Shown piece by piece: positions 33,479-42,134 of a stretch of DNA of 57,030 nucleotides. Positions within the stretch are counted from its first letter, which is position 1; each line of letters begins with the position of its first letter. Position numbers and translations under genes: made by a program. The notes below the pieces were generated by a model. That model worked only from the letters and a program-made list of their open reading frames with translations. It searched no databases and was not told the origin of the DNA. The DNA comes from an uncultured Eubacterium sp. (GTDB taxonomy: Bacteria; Bacillota; Clostridia; Oscillospirales; Acutalibacteraceae): positions 1 to 57,030 of the forward strand of contig CAJOEV010000006.1 in assembly GCA_905233545.1 (NCBI GenBank), written 5' to 3'.

Positions 33479-35359
33479 ATGAGCAAAAAACAGAGAAAGG
33501 TTGCTATAAGACTGCTTGTTTCAGCGGTTTTGTTGATTACGTTTTCACTCCTCCCGATTGAAAATCAGTATTTAAGACTCGGACTCTTTTTAGTTCCTTA
33601 TCTTGTTATCGGATATGATATAATCAAAAAAGCTTTTCTCGGGATTTTTTCGGGTCAGGTTTTTGATGAAAACTTTCTGATGGCGATTGCAACCGTTGGC
33701 GCATTTGTGATTGCATTTTTTGATAATTCAAGCTATGCCGAGGCGGTTTGCGTTATGCTTTTCTATCAGCTCGGTGAGCTGTTTCAGAGCATTGCGGTCG
33801 GCAGAAGCAGAAAAAACATCAGCTCATTAATGGATATCCGCCCCGATTATGCCAATGTTGAAATCGACGGTGAGATTAAGACAGTTGACCCGTCGGAGGT
33901 TGAAACGGGAAGTGTTATTATTGTTGCATCGGGCGAAAAAATCCCGATTGACGGCGTTGTTATTGAGGGCGAAACCCTTGTTGACACAAGCTCACTTACG
34001 GGCGAAAGCGTTCCGCGAGAGGTTAAATCGGGCGATGAGGTAATAAGCGGATGCATTAACCTCAGCGGTGTTATAAGAATCAGAACAACTAAGGAATTTG
34101 GCGAATCAACTGTTTCAAAAATTCTTGATTTGGTTGAAAATTCAAGCTCCAAAAAGGCAAAAAGCGAACAGTTTATATCGAAATTTGCAAGAATATATAC
34201 TCCTGCTGTCTGCTTCGGCGCGCTTGCGCTTGCCCTTCTGCCTCCCATCATTTCAATGGGACTGGGTAAAAATGCTGAGTGGGGAATCTGGGTGTACAGA
34301 GCGCTCACCTTCCTTGTAATCAGCTGTCCGTGTGCTTTGGTAATCAGCATTCCGCTCAGCTTTTTTGCAGGTATCGGCGGAGCAAGCCGCGAGGGAATAT
34401 TAATAAAGGGCGCAAATTATCTTGAAACTCTTTCAAAAACAAAATACCTTGTTTTTGATAAAACAGGAACGCTTACCAAGGGCGTTTTCAAGGTTAACAA
34501 AATCGAATGCAAGGGCGATATTGAAGAAAGCGAGCTTCTTGCTTTTGCGGCGCTTGCCGAAAGCTATTCTTCCCACCCGATAAGCAAAAGCATTTTGGCT
34601 GCATATGAAAAGGATATTGATAAGAGCAGAATCAGCGACATTCAGGAAATAAGCGGTCACGGCGTAACTGCGAAAATTGACGGGCTTGACGTTGTTGCAG
34701 GAAATGCAAAGCTGATGGAAAAAATGAATATCCCGTTTGAAAAATGCACAGAGGCAGGAACGATTGTTTATGTTGCCCTCGGCGGAAAATACCAGGGATA
34801 TATTCTCATCTCGGATGTTGTTAAGGAAAACGCAAAAGAGGCTGTTTATTCGCTTAAAGATAGCGGAGTTAAAAAGGCAATTATGCTCACGGGCGATGTT
34901 GAACAGGCGGCAAATGGTGTTGCAAACGAGCTTGGAATTGATGAATATTATTCCTCGCTTCTCCCTGCCGATAAGGTTGAAAAGGTTGAAGAGCTTTTAT
35001 CTGCAAAAGAAAAGGGCGAAAGCCTTGCCTTTGTAGGCGACGGAATAAACGATGCCCCCGTTTTAACAAGGGCGGATATTGGAATTGCTATGGGTGCGCT
35101 CGGCTCGGATGCGGCAATCGAAGCGGCTGATGTTGTTCTTATGGACGATGATTTATTCAAGATTTCAAAGGCAATAAGAATTGCAAGAAAATGCTTAAGA
35201 ATTGTTTATGAAAACATCTGGTTTGCAATCGGAATAAAAATTCTCTGCCTCGTCCTCGGCGCACTCGGAATTGCAAATATGTGGCTTGCAATCTTTGCCG
35301 ACGTCGGCGTTATGGTGATTGCTGTTATCAACGCAATCAGAGCACTTAAAACAAAATAG
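33479..35359 (+). CDS. P1B-type heavy-metal ATPase (ZntA/CadA-like)
   Basis: 626 residues from ATG 33479, one base after the preceding stop; in-frame GTG 33461 and TTG 33449 inside the HMA gene are alternatives, and none has a strong ribosome site. Motifs: SSLTGESVP (actuator, TGE), SCPCALVIS (membrane metal site), FDKTGTLTKG (phosphorylated Asp), HPIS (the HP motif), VGDGINDAPVL, and a final-helix Asp in FADVGVMVI. CPC plus this last-helix Asp points to Zn2+/Cd2+/Pb2+ rather than Cu+. It exports metal from the cytoplasm. Its N-terminal HMA domain is encoded separately. Confidence 0.92.
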   Translation: MSKKQRKVAIRLLVSAVLLITFSLLPIENQYLRLGLFLVPYLVIGYDIIKKAFLGIFSGQVFDENFLMAIATVGAFVIAFFDNSSYAEAVCVMLFYQLGELFQSIAVGRSRKNISSLMDIRPDYANVEIDGEIKTVDPSEVETGSVIIVASGEKIPIDGVVIEGETLVDTSSLTGESVPREVKSGDEVISGCINLSGVIRIRTTKEFGESTVSKILDLVENSSSKKAKSEQFISKFARIYTPAVCFGALALALLPPIISMGLGKNAEWGIWVYRALTFLVISCPCALVISIPLSFFAGIGGASREGILIKGANYLETLSKTKYLVFDKTGTLTKGVFKVNKIECKGDIEESELLAFAALAESYSSHPISKSILAAYEKDIDKSRISDIQEISGHGVTAKIDGLDVVAGNAKLMEKMNIPFEKCTEAGTIVYVALGGKYQGYILISDVVKENAKEAVYSLKDSGVKKAIMLTGDVEQAANGVANELGIDEYYSSLLPADKVEKVEELLSAKEKGESLAFVGDGINDAPVLTRADIGIAMGALGSDAAIEAADVVLMDDDLFKISKAIRIARKCLRIVYENIWFAIGIKILCLVLGALGIANMWLAIFADVGVMVIAVINAIRALKTK

Positions 35360-35420
35360 TATTTGTCATATTATACAAAAACAACCTCTAAATGAGAAAA
35401 CAATTCTCTATTCAAACTGC

Positions 35421-35449
35421 TTGAAATTAAAGCGTTCATTATGTATAAT
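35421..35449 (+). promoter_or_regulatory. Promoter of the purine operon
   Basis: TTGAAA (35421-35426), 17-bp spacer, TATAAT (35444-35449). It predicts a transcript start near 35456, giving a leader of about 160 bases before purE. Confidence 0.8.
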
Positions 35450-35455
35450 CTTAGC

Positions 35456-35594
35456 GTAGTAATTTTTTGAAGCTAAGTCCACAGGGGACCAGAGAAAACT
35501 ATGATAGTGATTCAGACAGATTTTAAAATAAAAACTGATGTAAATATCAAGCGCATTATTCCGCGTTAGGAATAATGCGCTCTTTTATTATTTT
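35456..35594 (+). ncRNA. purE leader RNA, putative transcription attenuator
   Basis: The transcribed leader has a short hairpin (GTCC-ACAGG-GGAC, 35477-35489), an unpaired purine-rich stretch (AGAGAAAACTATGATAGTG), a weak AT stem (~35515-35538) and a strong terminator. A terminator between promoter and first gene normally means regulated read-through. I looked for the conserved strings of purine, PRPP/ykkC, ZTP and THF riboswitches and found none. The class is unrecognised. Confidence 0.55.
35551..35594 (+). terminator. Intrinsic terminator inside the purE leader
   Basis: 12-bp perfect stem (35551-35562 with 35569-35580, 6-nt loop), then TCTTTTATTATTTT. It lies 20 bases upstream of the purE start, between it and the only clear promoter. 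Confidence 0.88.
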
Positions 35595-35614
35595 GACTTG
35601 TTCAGGAGGTTGTT

Positions 35615-36109
35615 ATGAAAAAGATTGGTATTGTTATGGGCAGTGCAAGTGATATGCCCGTTGTAAAAAAAGCGGCTGATATGCTTGAGAGCTTCGGCGT
35701 TGAATTTGAAATACATATCTATTCAGCGCACAGAACTCCCGATGAAGCGGCGCAGTTTGCAATGAATGCGCGCGAAAACGGCTTTGGATGTATTATCGCG
35801 GCGGCTGGCATGGCGGCTCACCTTGCAGGTGCAATTGCGGCAAGAACAACGCTTCCCGTTATCGGAATTCCGTGCAAGTCCAAGGCGCTTGAGGGCGTTG
35901 ATGCTCTTTTGTCAACCGTTATGATGCCTCCGGGAATACCCGTTGCAACAGTGGGCGTTGACGGTGCGGCAAATGCAGCTCTGCTTGCAATTGAGATGCT
36001 TGCAATTGAAGATGAAGAGCTTGCAAGAAAATTGCAGGAAAAAAGAGAAAATGATACAAAAAAAGTTCTTGAAACAGATGCTGAAATATCAGCTCAGTAT
36101 AATAAATAA
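35615..36109 (+). CDS. purE: N5-CAIR mutase PurE (class I)
   Basis: 164 residues, normal for class I PurE, behind AGGAGG. The signature is intact: [15 protein letters not shown] (phosphate loop), [10 protein letters not shown] (catalytic His) and [15 protein letters not shown]. It interconverts N5-CAIR and CAIR in de novo IMP synthesis. No purK is in view, so either N5-CAIR synthetase is encoded elsewhere or the enzyme acts differently. First gene of the purine operon. Confidence 0.95.
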   Translation: MKKIGIVMGSASDMPVVKKAADMLESFGVEFEIHIYSAHRTPDEAAQFAMNARENGFGCIIAAAGMAAHLAGAIAARTTLPVIGIPCKSKALEGVDALLSTVMMPPGIPVATVGVDGAANAALLAIEMLAIEDEELARKLQEKRENDTKKVLETDAEISAQYNK

Positions 36110-36128
36110 CAGCTTAGGAGGGTTTATT

Positions 36129-36839
36129 ATGGAAAAGAAAGAAATGCTCTATGAGGGCAAGGCAAAAAAGGTTTATGCAACCGAGGACGAAAATCTTGTT
36201 ATCGTTTCATACAAGGACGATGCAACTGCAAACGACGGTGAGAAAAAAGGAACAATTGCAGGCAAGGGCGTTATTAACAACAGAATGAGTAACTTCCTTA
36301 TGCAGCTTCTTGAAAAGAACGGTGTTCCTTCTCATTTTGTTGAGGAGATTAACGACACCGACACAGTTGTTAAAAAGGTTTCAATCGTTCCTCTTGAGGT
36401 TATTATCAGAAATATTTCGGCAGGTCATTTTGCATCCCGCTACGGCGTTGACGAGGGTATTGTTTTTGACGAGCCGACTATTGAATTCTCATATAAGAAC
36501 GACGACCTCCACGACCCGCTTCTCAATGCATATCATGCAATTGCCCTGAAGCTTGCAACAAGGGAAGAAATCGAGCTTATCAAATCAATGGCTTTCAAGG
36601 TTAACGACGTTTTAAAGGCATATTTCAAGGAGCTTGGCGTTACTCTTGTTGATTTCAAGCTTGAATTCGGCAAGACCGCTGACGGAACAATCGTTCTTGC
36701 AGACGAAATTTCTCCCGACACCTGCCGTTTCTGGGACAGCGAAACAGGAGAGAAGCTCGACAAGGACCGTTTCCGCAGAGATATGGGCGGAGTTGAAGAC
36801 GCGTATAACGAAATGATGAGAAGAGTTTTTGGAGAATAA
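36129..36839 (+). CDS. purC: SAICAR synthase PurC
   Basis: 236 residues from ATG 36129 behind AGGAGGG; the longer open frame back to 35943 is out-of-frame purE sequence. [15 protein letters not shown] (ATP-binding start), [30 protein letters not shown], and [16 protein letters not shown] are standard PurC motifs. It joins aspartate to CAIR. Separated from the next gene by a 125-base repeat-containing gap. Confidence 0.95.
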   Translation: MEKKEMLYEGKAKKVYATEDENLVIVSYKDDATANDGEKKGTIAGKGVINNRMSNFLMQLLEKNGVPSHFVEEINDTDTVVKKVSIVPLEVIIRNISAGHFASRYGVDEGIVFDEPTIEFSYKNDDLHDPLLNAYHAIALKLATREEIELIKSMAFKVNDVLKAYFKELGVTLVDFKLEFGKTADGTIVLADEISPDTCRFWDSETGEKLDKDRFRRDMGGVEDAYNEMMRRVFGE

Positions 36840-36950
36840 TTGAGAATTGAGAGTTGAGAATTGAGAATTTCGGTTACTCGCTGCGCTCATACAATTATAA
36901 TCGGAGCTTGCGATTCGACAATTCGGAACTCACAACTTGAAACTAATATA
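36840..36950 (+). repeat. Dispersed intergenic repeat, member 2 (purC-purF gap)
   Basis: Begins with GAGAATTGAGA/GAGAGTTGAGA units, continues with TCGGTTACTCGCTGCGCTC (compare GGTTTCTCGCTTTGCTCGG in member 1), and ends with AACTCACAACTTGAAACTAATATA just before the purF ribosome site. It looks inserted into an otherwise tightly packed operon. Confidence 0.65.
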
Positions 36951-36964
36951 TAGGAGAACAAACT

Positions 36965-38389
36965 ATGGGTGGATTTTTCGGTGCAGTCGGAAAGGAAAGT
37001 ATTATATCCGATGTGTTTTTCGGAACTGATTATCATTCACACCTCGGAACAAGACGAGGCGGTATTGCGGTATATAATGATGAAATAGGAATAAGAAGAA
37101 AAATACATAATATAACAAACTCTCCATTCCGCACTAAGTTTGAAAACATATATAATGAAATGGAAGGAACTTCCGCAATTGGATGTATCAGCGACTATGA
37201 TCCCCAGCCGCTTTTAATCCGTTCATCACTCGGGCTTTACGCTCTGTGTATGATTGGTATTATTACCAATGCTGATGAGCTTATCGGTAAGTATTTCAAA
37301 GATAACGGCGGTCAGTTTTGTGCAATGAACGGCGGCGGAGTTAATTCAACCGAGCTTTTATCGGCGCTGATAAACCAGAAGGAAGATTTTGTTGAGGGAA
37401 TCAAGTTTGCTCAGAGCGTTATTGAGGGAACGGCTTCAATTCTTCTTTTAACCAGCGAAGGAAAGATTATCGCGGCAAGGGACAAACTTGGCAGACTTCC
37501 CGTTACAATCGGAAAGCGCGAGGACGGTCACTGCGTTTCCTTTGAGGACTTTGCATATAAGAAGCTCGGATATGTTGATGAAAAAGAGCTTGGTCCCGGT
37601 GAAATTGTTGAGGTTACTGCACAAGGTGTTAAAACGCTTGCCCAACCCGGTAAGAAAATGAGAATATGCTCATTCCTATGGAGCTACTACGGCTATCCCA
37701 CTTCATCCTATGAGGGAGTTAATGTTGAGGTAATGCGCTGCAGAAACGGCGCAATAATGGCTGATAACGACAAAGCCGAAGGCAGCGATTCAAATATCGA
37801 TTATGTCGGCGGTGTTCCCGATTCGGGAACAGCTCACGCAATCGGTTATGCAAATAAAAGCGGTGTTCCTTTTGCAAGAGCTTTTATTAAATATACTCCT
37901 ACCTGGTCAAGAAGCTTTATGCCGACCAACCAGAAGGACAGAAACAGAATAGCAAAGATGAAGCTTATTCCCGTTGAGGATTTAATCAGGGACAAGAGTC
38001 TTCTCTTTGTTGACGATTCAATAGTTCGCGGAACTCAGATGAAGGAAACAGTTGATTTTCTCTATGAGCACGGTGCAAAGGAAGTTCACATCAGAAGCGC
38101 CTGCCCGCCGATTATGTTCGGATGTAAGTATCTCAATTTCTCGCGTGCAACAAGCGATATGGAGCTTATTGCAAGAAGAGTTATTATGGAGCTTGAGGGT
38201 GAAGAGGGCTTCGCTCATATCGATGAATATATTGATACCAAAACCGAAAGAGGCAAAAAGCTCAGAGATGAAATCTGTAAAAAGCTTCGTTTTGCTTCCC
38301 TTGAATTCCAGACTCTTGATGGAATCATAGAAGCTATCGGAATTGACAGAGACCAGCTTTGCACATATTGCTGGGACGGAAAGGAATAA
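36965..38389 (+). CDS. PurF homologue lacking the nucleophilic cysteine
   Basis: 474 residues behind AGGAGA. The N-terminus is MGGFFGAVGKES and continues FFGTDYHSHLGTRRGG, a class II (Ntn) glutamine-amidotransferase fold. Position 2, where PurF has its catalytic Cys, is Gly. The phosphoribosyltransferase half is intact: LLFVDDSIVRGTQMK binds PRPP. Cysteines like the [4Fe-4S] ligands of Bacillus PurF remain (CSFLW, MFGCKY, LCTYC). As written it should not hydrolyse glutamine itself; it may use free ammonia, take it from a partner, or have another role. I recall similar sequences (MGGFFG...) in other clostridia, so a sequencing error is unlikely. Set in the operon at the PurF position. Confidence 0.88.
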   Translation: MGGFFGAVGKESIISDVFFGTDYHSHLGTRRGGIAVYNDEIGIRRKIHNITNSPFRTKFENIYNEMEGTSAIGCISDYDPQPLLIRSSLGLYALCMIGIITNADELIGKYFKDNGGQFCAMNGGGVNSTELLSALINQKEDFVEGIKFAQSVIEGTASILLLTSEGKIIAARDKLGRLPVTIGKREDGHCVSFEDFAYKKLGYVDEKELGPGEIVEVTAQGVKTLAQPGKKMRICSFLWSYYGYPTSSYEGVNVEVMRCRNGAIMADNDKAEGSDSNIDYVGGVPDSGTAHAIGYANKSGVPFARAFIKYTPTWSRSFMPTNQKDRNRIAKMKLIPVEDLIRDKSLLFVDDSIVRGTQMKETVDFLYEHGAKEVHIRSACPPIMFGCKYLNFSRATSDMELIARRVIMELEGEEGFAHIDEYIDTKTERGKKLRDEICKKLRFASLEFQTLDGIIEAIGIDRDQLCTYCWDGKE

Positions 38390-38391
38390 TT

Positions 38392-39435
38392 ATGAATTTG
38401 GAATCAAGAAGCGAAAGCTACGCAAAAGCAGGTGTTGATATAACAGCGGGCTACAAGGCAGTTGAGCTTATGAAAGAACATATTGCAAAAACCGTAACTC
38501 CCGGAGTTATGAGTGGTATTGGCGGTTTCGGCGGTCTTTTTGAGCTTGATTTAACAGGAATTTCAAAGCCTGTTCTTGTTTCGGGAACTGACGGTGTCGG
38601 AACAAAGCTCAAGCTTGCATTTACTGCAAACAAGCACGATACAATCGGAATTGACTGCGTTGCAATGTGTGTTAACGATATAATCTGCTGCGGAGCAAAA
38701 CCGCTTTTCTTTCTTGATTATATTGCCTGCGGAAAAAACTTCCCCGAGAAGATTGCCGAGATTGTTAAGGGCGTATGTGACGGATGTGTTCAGTCGGGCG
38801 CTGCTCTTATCGGCGGAGAAACCGCAGAGATGCCGGGCTTCTATCCCGAAGATGAATACGACCTTGCAGGCTACTGCACGGGCGTTGTTGACAAGGATAA
38901 AATAATTGACAACACCAAGATGACTGAGGGCGATGTTGTTATCGCACTTCCGTCAAGCGGAGTTCATTCAAACGGCTTTTCACTTGTGAGAAAGGTTTTC
39001 GATGTTGAAAGCGATGAAGCTAAAAAGCCCCTTGAAGAACTCGGCAAAAAAAGTGTTCTTGAAACTCTTTTGACTCCTACAAAAATCTATGTTAAACCGA
39101 TTCTTGCGCTGCTTGAAGAAGTTGATGTCCGCGCTGTATCACATATAACGGGCGGCGGATTTTATGAAAATATTCCGAGAAGCATTCCCGACGGATTCGG
39201 CGTTGTTATCAGGGAACAGGATGTCAGAATTCTTCCGATATTTAATTTAATTGAAAAATGCGGAAATATCAGCCGACGCGATATGTTCAACACCTTTAAT
39301 ATGGGCGTTGGCATGAGCGTTATTGTTCCGAATAGTGAAGCCGAAAAGGCGCTTGGAATACTCAGAGCAAAAGGCGAGGACGCATATGTTCTCGGTAAGG
39401 TTGTTAAAAGCGACAAGAAAATTGTATTGGAATAA
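38392..39435 (+). CDS. purM: AIR synthetase PurM
   Basis: 347 residues from ATG 38392, three bases after the purF stop, with AAGGA upstream; an earlier in-frame ATG lies inside purF. ESYAKAGVDITAGYKAV, LVSGTDGVGTKLKLA, VNDIICCGAKPLFFLDY, LIGGETAEMPGFY and HITGGGFYENIPR are the PurM signatures. It cyclises FGAM to AIR with ATP. Complete. Confidence 0.96.
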   Translation: MNLESRSESYAKAGVDITAGYKAVELMKEHIAKTVTPGVMSGIGGFGGLFELDLTGISKPVLVSGTDGVGTKLKLAFTANKHDTIGIDCVAMCVNDIICCGAKPLFFLDYIACGKNFPEKIAEIVKGVCDGCVQSGAALIGGETAEMPGFYPEDEYDLAGYCTGVVDKDKIIDNTKMTEGDVVIALPSSGVHSNGFSLVRKVFDVESDEAKKPLEELGKKSVLETLLTPTKIYVKPILALLEEVDVRAVSHITGGGFYENIPRSIPDGFGVVIREQDVRILPIFNLIEKCGNISRRDMFNTFNMGVGMSVIVPNSEAEKALGILRAKGEDAYVLGKVVKSDKKIVLE

Positions 39436-39447
39436 TCGGGTGATATT

Positions 39448-40053
39448 ATGACAAAAACAAAAATCGGCGTTCTTGTTTCAGGCGGAGGAACAAATCTTCA
39501 GGCGCTTATTGATTTTCAGAAAAACGGCGGTTTAGTTCATGGAGAACTCAGCCTTGTTGTTTCGGATAATCCAAATGCATATGCGCTTGAAAGAGCAGAA
39601 AATGCAGGAATAAAAACTGCTGTGATATGCAAAAAGGATTATGAAAACCGTAACGGTTTTGAAGAAGCCGTAATCAATACTCTTGAAGAAAACGATATTG
39701 AGCTGATAATTCTTGCAGGCTTTATGACAATTCTAAGCGAAAGCTTCACAAGCCGTTATCCCGAAAGAATTATCAATGTTCACCCTTCCTTGATTCCGTC
39801 ATTCTGCGGAAAGGGCTTCTATGGACTAAAAGTGCATGAGGCAGCGCTGGGCTATGGAGTTAAGGTGACGGGTGCAACGGTGCATTTTGTTAATGAAATA
39901 CCCGATGGCGGAAGAATAATTCTTCAGAAAGCCGTTGAAATTCAGGATGGCGACACACCTGAAATTCTTCAGAAAAGAGTTATGGAGCAGGCTGAGTGGA
40001 AAATACTTCCCCAGGCGGCAGAAATAGTATCAGAGTGCATAATGCATAGTTAA
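39448..40053 (+). CDS. purN: GAR transformylase PurN
   Basis: 201 residues with GGTGAT as ribosome site. KIGVLVSGGGTNLQALID is the phosphate loop; INVHPSLIPSFCGKGFYG carries the catalytic His, with Asn two residues before; VTGATVHFVNEIPDGG carries the late catalytic Asp region. It transfers formyl from 10-formyl-THF to GAR. Complete. Confidence 0.95.
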   Translation: MTKTKIGVLVSGGGTNLQALIDFQKNGGLVHGELSLVVSDNPNAYALERAENAGIKTAVICKKDYENRNGFEEAVINTLEENDIELIILAGFMTILSESFTSRYPERIINVHPSLIPSFCGKGFYGLKVHEAALGYGVKVTGATVHFVNEIPDGGRIILQKAVEIQDGDTPEILQKRVMEQAEWKILPQAAEIVSECIMHS

Positions 40054-40054
40054 A

Positions 40055-40176
40055 GTTGCGAGTTCCGAGCCCCGAGTTCCGAGTTGTTGGGTCTTGCAGA
40101 CGGCTATTATAATAATTAACCGAACGAAGTGAGAAACCAACAACGTGCAACGCGAAACGCGAAATGTGCAACTAAT
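40055..40176 (+). repeat. Dispersed intergenic repeat, member 3 (purN-purO gap)
   Basis: Contains the 27-base block shared exactly with member 1 (40059-40085), then an inverted version of the TTTCTCGCTTTGCTCGG block (AACCGAACGAAGTGAGAAACC, split here for length: AACCGAACGAAG / TGAGAAACC), then GTGCAACGCGAAACGCGAAATGTGCAAC-type tandem units, ending in ACTAATATA before the purO ribosome site, as member 2 does. Confidence 0.7.
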
Positions 40177-40190
40177 ATAAGGAGACAGAT

Positions 40191-40910
40191 ATGAATATTT
40201 ACGAAATCAAAAAGATTAACGAAGCTGTTGAGGGCAATTCCTATGTCGGAAGAGGTATTGTCTGCGGAAAGAGCGAAAACGGCAAAAAGGCTGCAGTTGC
40301 TTGTTTCATTATGGGAAGAAGCGCCAACAGCCGAAACAGAGTTTTCACAATGAAGGACGGTGTTCTTTACACAGAACCCTTTGACGCTTCTAAGGTTGAG
40401 GACCCGAGCTTAATCATCTATGCGGCAATGAGAAAGTTTGAAAACAATCTTATTGCAACAAACGGTGACCAGACGGATACAATTTATGAAGCGCTCAAAG
40501 AAGGCAAGTCTTTTGAAACGGCGCTCGACACCCGTTGCTTTGAGCCCGACAAACCGAATTTTACTCCGAGAATCAGTTCAATGATAACCTTCGGTGAAAA
40601 TGATTTCAGCTATAAAATGAGCATTCTCAAAAGCATTGATGAAGAGGGAAGTGAATGTGCAAGATTTACCTTCTCTTATCCCTCAAAAGCAGGACTCGGA
40701 CATTTCATTCACACATATGTCTGTGACGGAAACCCGATTCCGACCTTCCAGGGTGAGCCCGAAAGAGTGTTCATTCCCGATGATATTGATGAATTTACCA
40801 ATGCGCTTTGGAATGCACTTGATGAAGATAATAAAATATCGCTCTATGTTTCCTATATTGATTTAGAAAACATGAGCGAGGAATACAGAATAATTAATAA
40901 AAACAACTAA
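40191..40910 (+). CDS. purO: IMP cyclohydrolase, archaeal PurO-like
   Basis: 239 residues behind AAGGAGA. NSYVGRGIVCGKS, FIMGRSANSRNR, TNGDQTDTIYEA and PNFTPRISSM are conserved blocks of the PurO family, a fold unrelated to the PurH cyclohydrolase. It closes FAICAR to IMP, the last step of the pathway. Together with the next gene it replaces bifunctional PurH. Confidence 0.88.
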   Translation: MNIYEIKKINEAVEGNSYVGRGIVCGKSENGKKAAVACFIMGRSANSRNRVFTMKDGVLYTEPFDASKVEDPSLIIYAAMRKFENNLIATNGDQTDTIYEALKEGKSFETALDTRCFEPDKPNFTPRISSMITFGENDFSYKMSILKSIDEEGSECARFTFSYPSKAGLGHFIHTYVCDGNPIPTFQGEPERVFIPDDIDEFTNALWNALDEDNKISLYVSYIDLENMSEEYRIINKNN

Positions 40911-40924
40911 AGCGAGGTGCCTTT

Positions 40925-42109
40925 ATGAAAGAATTTGAACTCAAATACGGATGCAATCCAAACCAGAAGCCTTCAAAAATCTATATGGAGGACGGCGGCG
41001 ATTTGCCGATTGAAATCCTTGCAGGAAAACCGGGATACATCAATTTTCTTGATGCATTCAATTCCTGGCAGCTTGTCAAAGAGCTTAAAGACGCTTTGGG
41101 AATGCCTGCAGCTGCATCATTCAAGCATGTAAGCCCGACATCTGCTGCAATTGGTCTGCCTCTTGATGAAAAGCTCAAGAAAGCCTGCTTTGTTGATGAT
41201 ATCGAAGGCGTTGACGAATCACCCCTTGCATGTGCATATGCAAGAGCAAGAGGAACCGACAGAATGTGTTCCTTCGGCGACTGGGTTGCACTTTCGGATG
41301 TCTGCGATGTAACAACCGCAAAGCTAATTCAGCGCGAGGTTTCCGACGGTGTTATTGCACCGGGATATGAGCCCGAGGCTCTTGAAATCCTTAAAACAAA
41401 GCGTAAGGGTAATTATAATATTGTTAAAATTGATCCGCTTTACGTTCCTGCAACCCAGGAAAAGAAGCAGGTTTTCGGAATAACCTTTGAGCAGGGAAGA
41501 AACGACTACAAAATTGACAAAAGCGTTCTTTCAAACATCGTAACTGCCAATAAGGAACTCCCCGAAGAGGCAGCTGCAGACCTTGTTATTGCGCTTATAA
41601 CTCTTAAATATACACAGTCAAATTCAGTTTGCTATGCTTATAAAGGACAGGCTATCGGTGTCGGCGCTGGTCAGCAGTCAAGAATTCACTGCACACGCCT
41701 TGCCGGAACAAAGGCGGACACATGGTTCCTACGCCAGAGTGACAAGGTATTAAACCTTCCGTTTAAAGAGGATATCAGCCGTCCCGAAAGAGATAATGCA
41801 ATCGACGGATATATCAACCAGAACGAAGAGGATGTCTGTTCCGACGGCGTATGGCAGAGATATTTTACCGTTCAGCCTGAGCCCTTCACAAAGGAAGAGC
41901 AAAGAGCATATCTTGATACTCTCGACGGTGTTGCACTCGGTTCGGATGCATTCTTCCCGTTTGACGACAACATTATGCGTGCAAGAGCAAGCGGTGTAAA
42001 ATATGTTGCAGAGCCGGGTGGCTCAATCCGCGACGGTGTTGTTATTGAACGCGCCGACAAGCTCGGTATGGTTATGGCATTCACGGGAATGCGTTTGTTC
42101 CATCACTAA
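40925..42109 (+). CDS. Stand-alone AICAR transformylase (PurH-type domain)
   Basis: 394 residues behind GAGGTG. It contains only the AICARFT domain: LKYGCNPNQKPSKIY, AASFKHVSPTSAA (catalytic Lys-His), QSNSVCYAY, GVGAGQQSRIHCTRLAG and AEPGGSIRD. The N-terminal MGS-like cyclohydrolase domain of PurH is absent, which matches the separate PurO upstream. It formylates AICAR with 10-formyl-THF. Confidence 0.92.
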   Translation: MKEFELKYGCNPNQKPSKIYMEDGGDLPIEILAGKPGYINFLDAFNSWQLVKELKDALGMPAAASFKHVSPTSAAIGLPLDEKLKKACFVDDIEGVDESPLACAYARARGTDRMCSFGDWVALSDVCDVTTAKLIQREVSDGVIAPGYEPEALEILKTKRKGNYNIVKIDPLYVPATQEKKQVFGITFEQGRNDYKIDKSVLSNIVTANKELPEEAAADLVIALITLKYTQSNSVCYAYKGQAIGVGAGQQSRIHCTRLAGTKADTWFLRQSDKVLNLPFKEDISRPERDNAIDGYINQNEEDVCSDGVWQRYFTVQPEPFTKEEQRAYLDTLDGVALGSDAFFPFDDNIMRARASGVKYVAEPGGSIRDGVVIERADKLGMVMAFTGMRLFHH

Positions 42110-42134
42110 GAATTAATTAAAGAGGTAGAATTTC

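Noticed and set aside
35456-35550. Purine, PRPP/ykkC, ZTP or THF riboswitch in the purE leader
   Set aside because: None of their conserved strings or loop pairs is present; only the terminator architecture fits. Kept as an unclassified leader instead.
40191-42109. A frameshifted purH
   Set aside because: The first gene belongs to the PurO family, not to the PurH cyclohydrolase domain, and both genes have their own start codons and ribosome sites.
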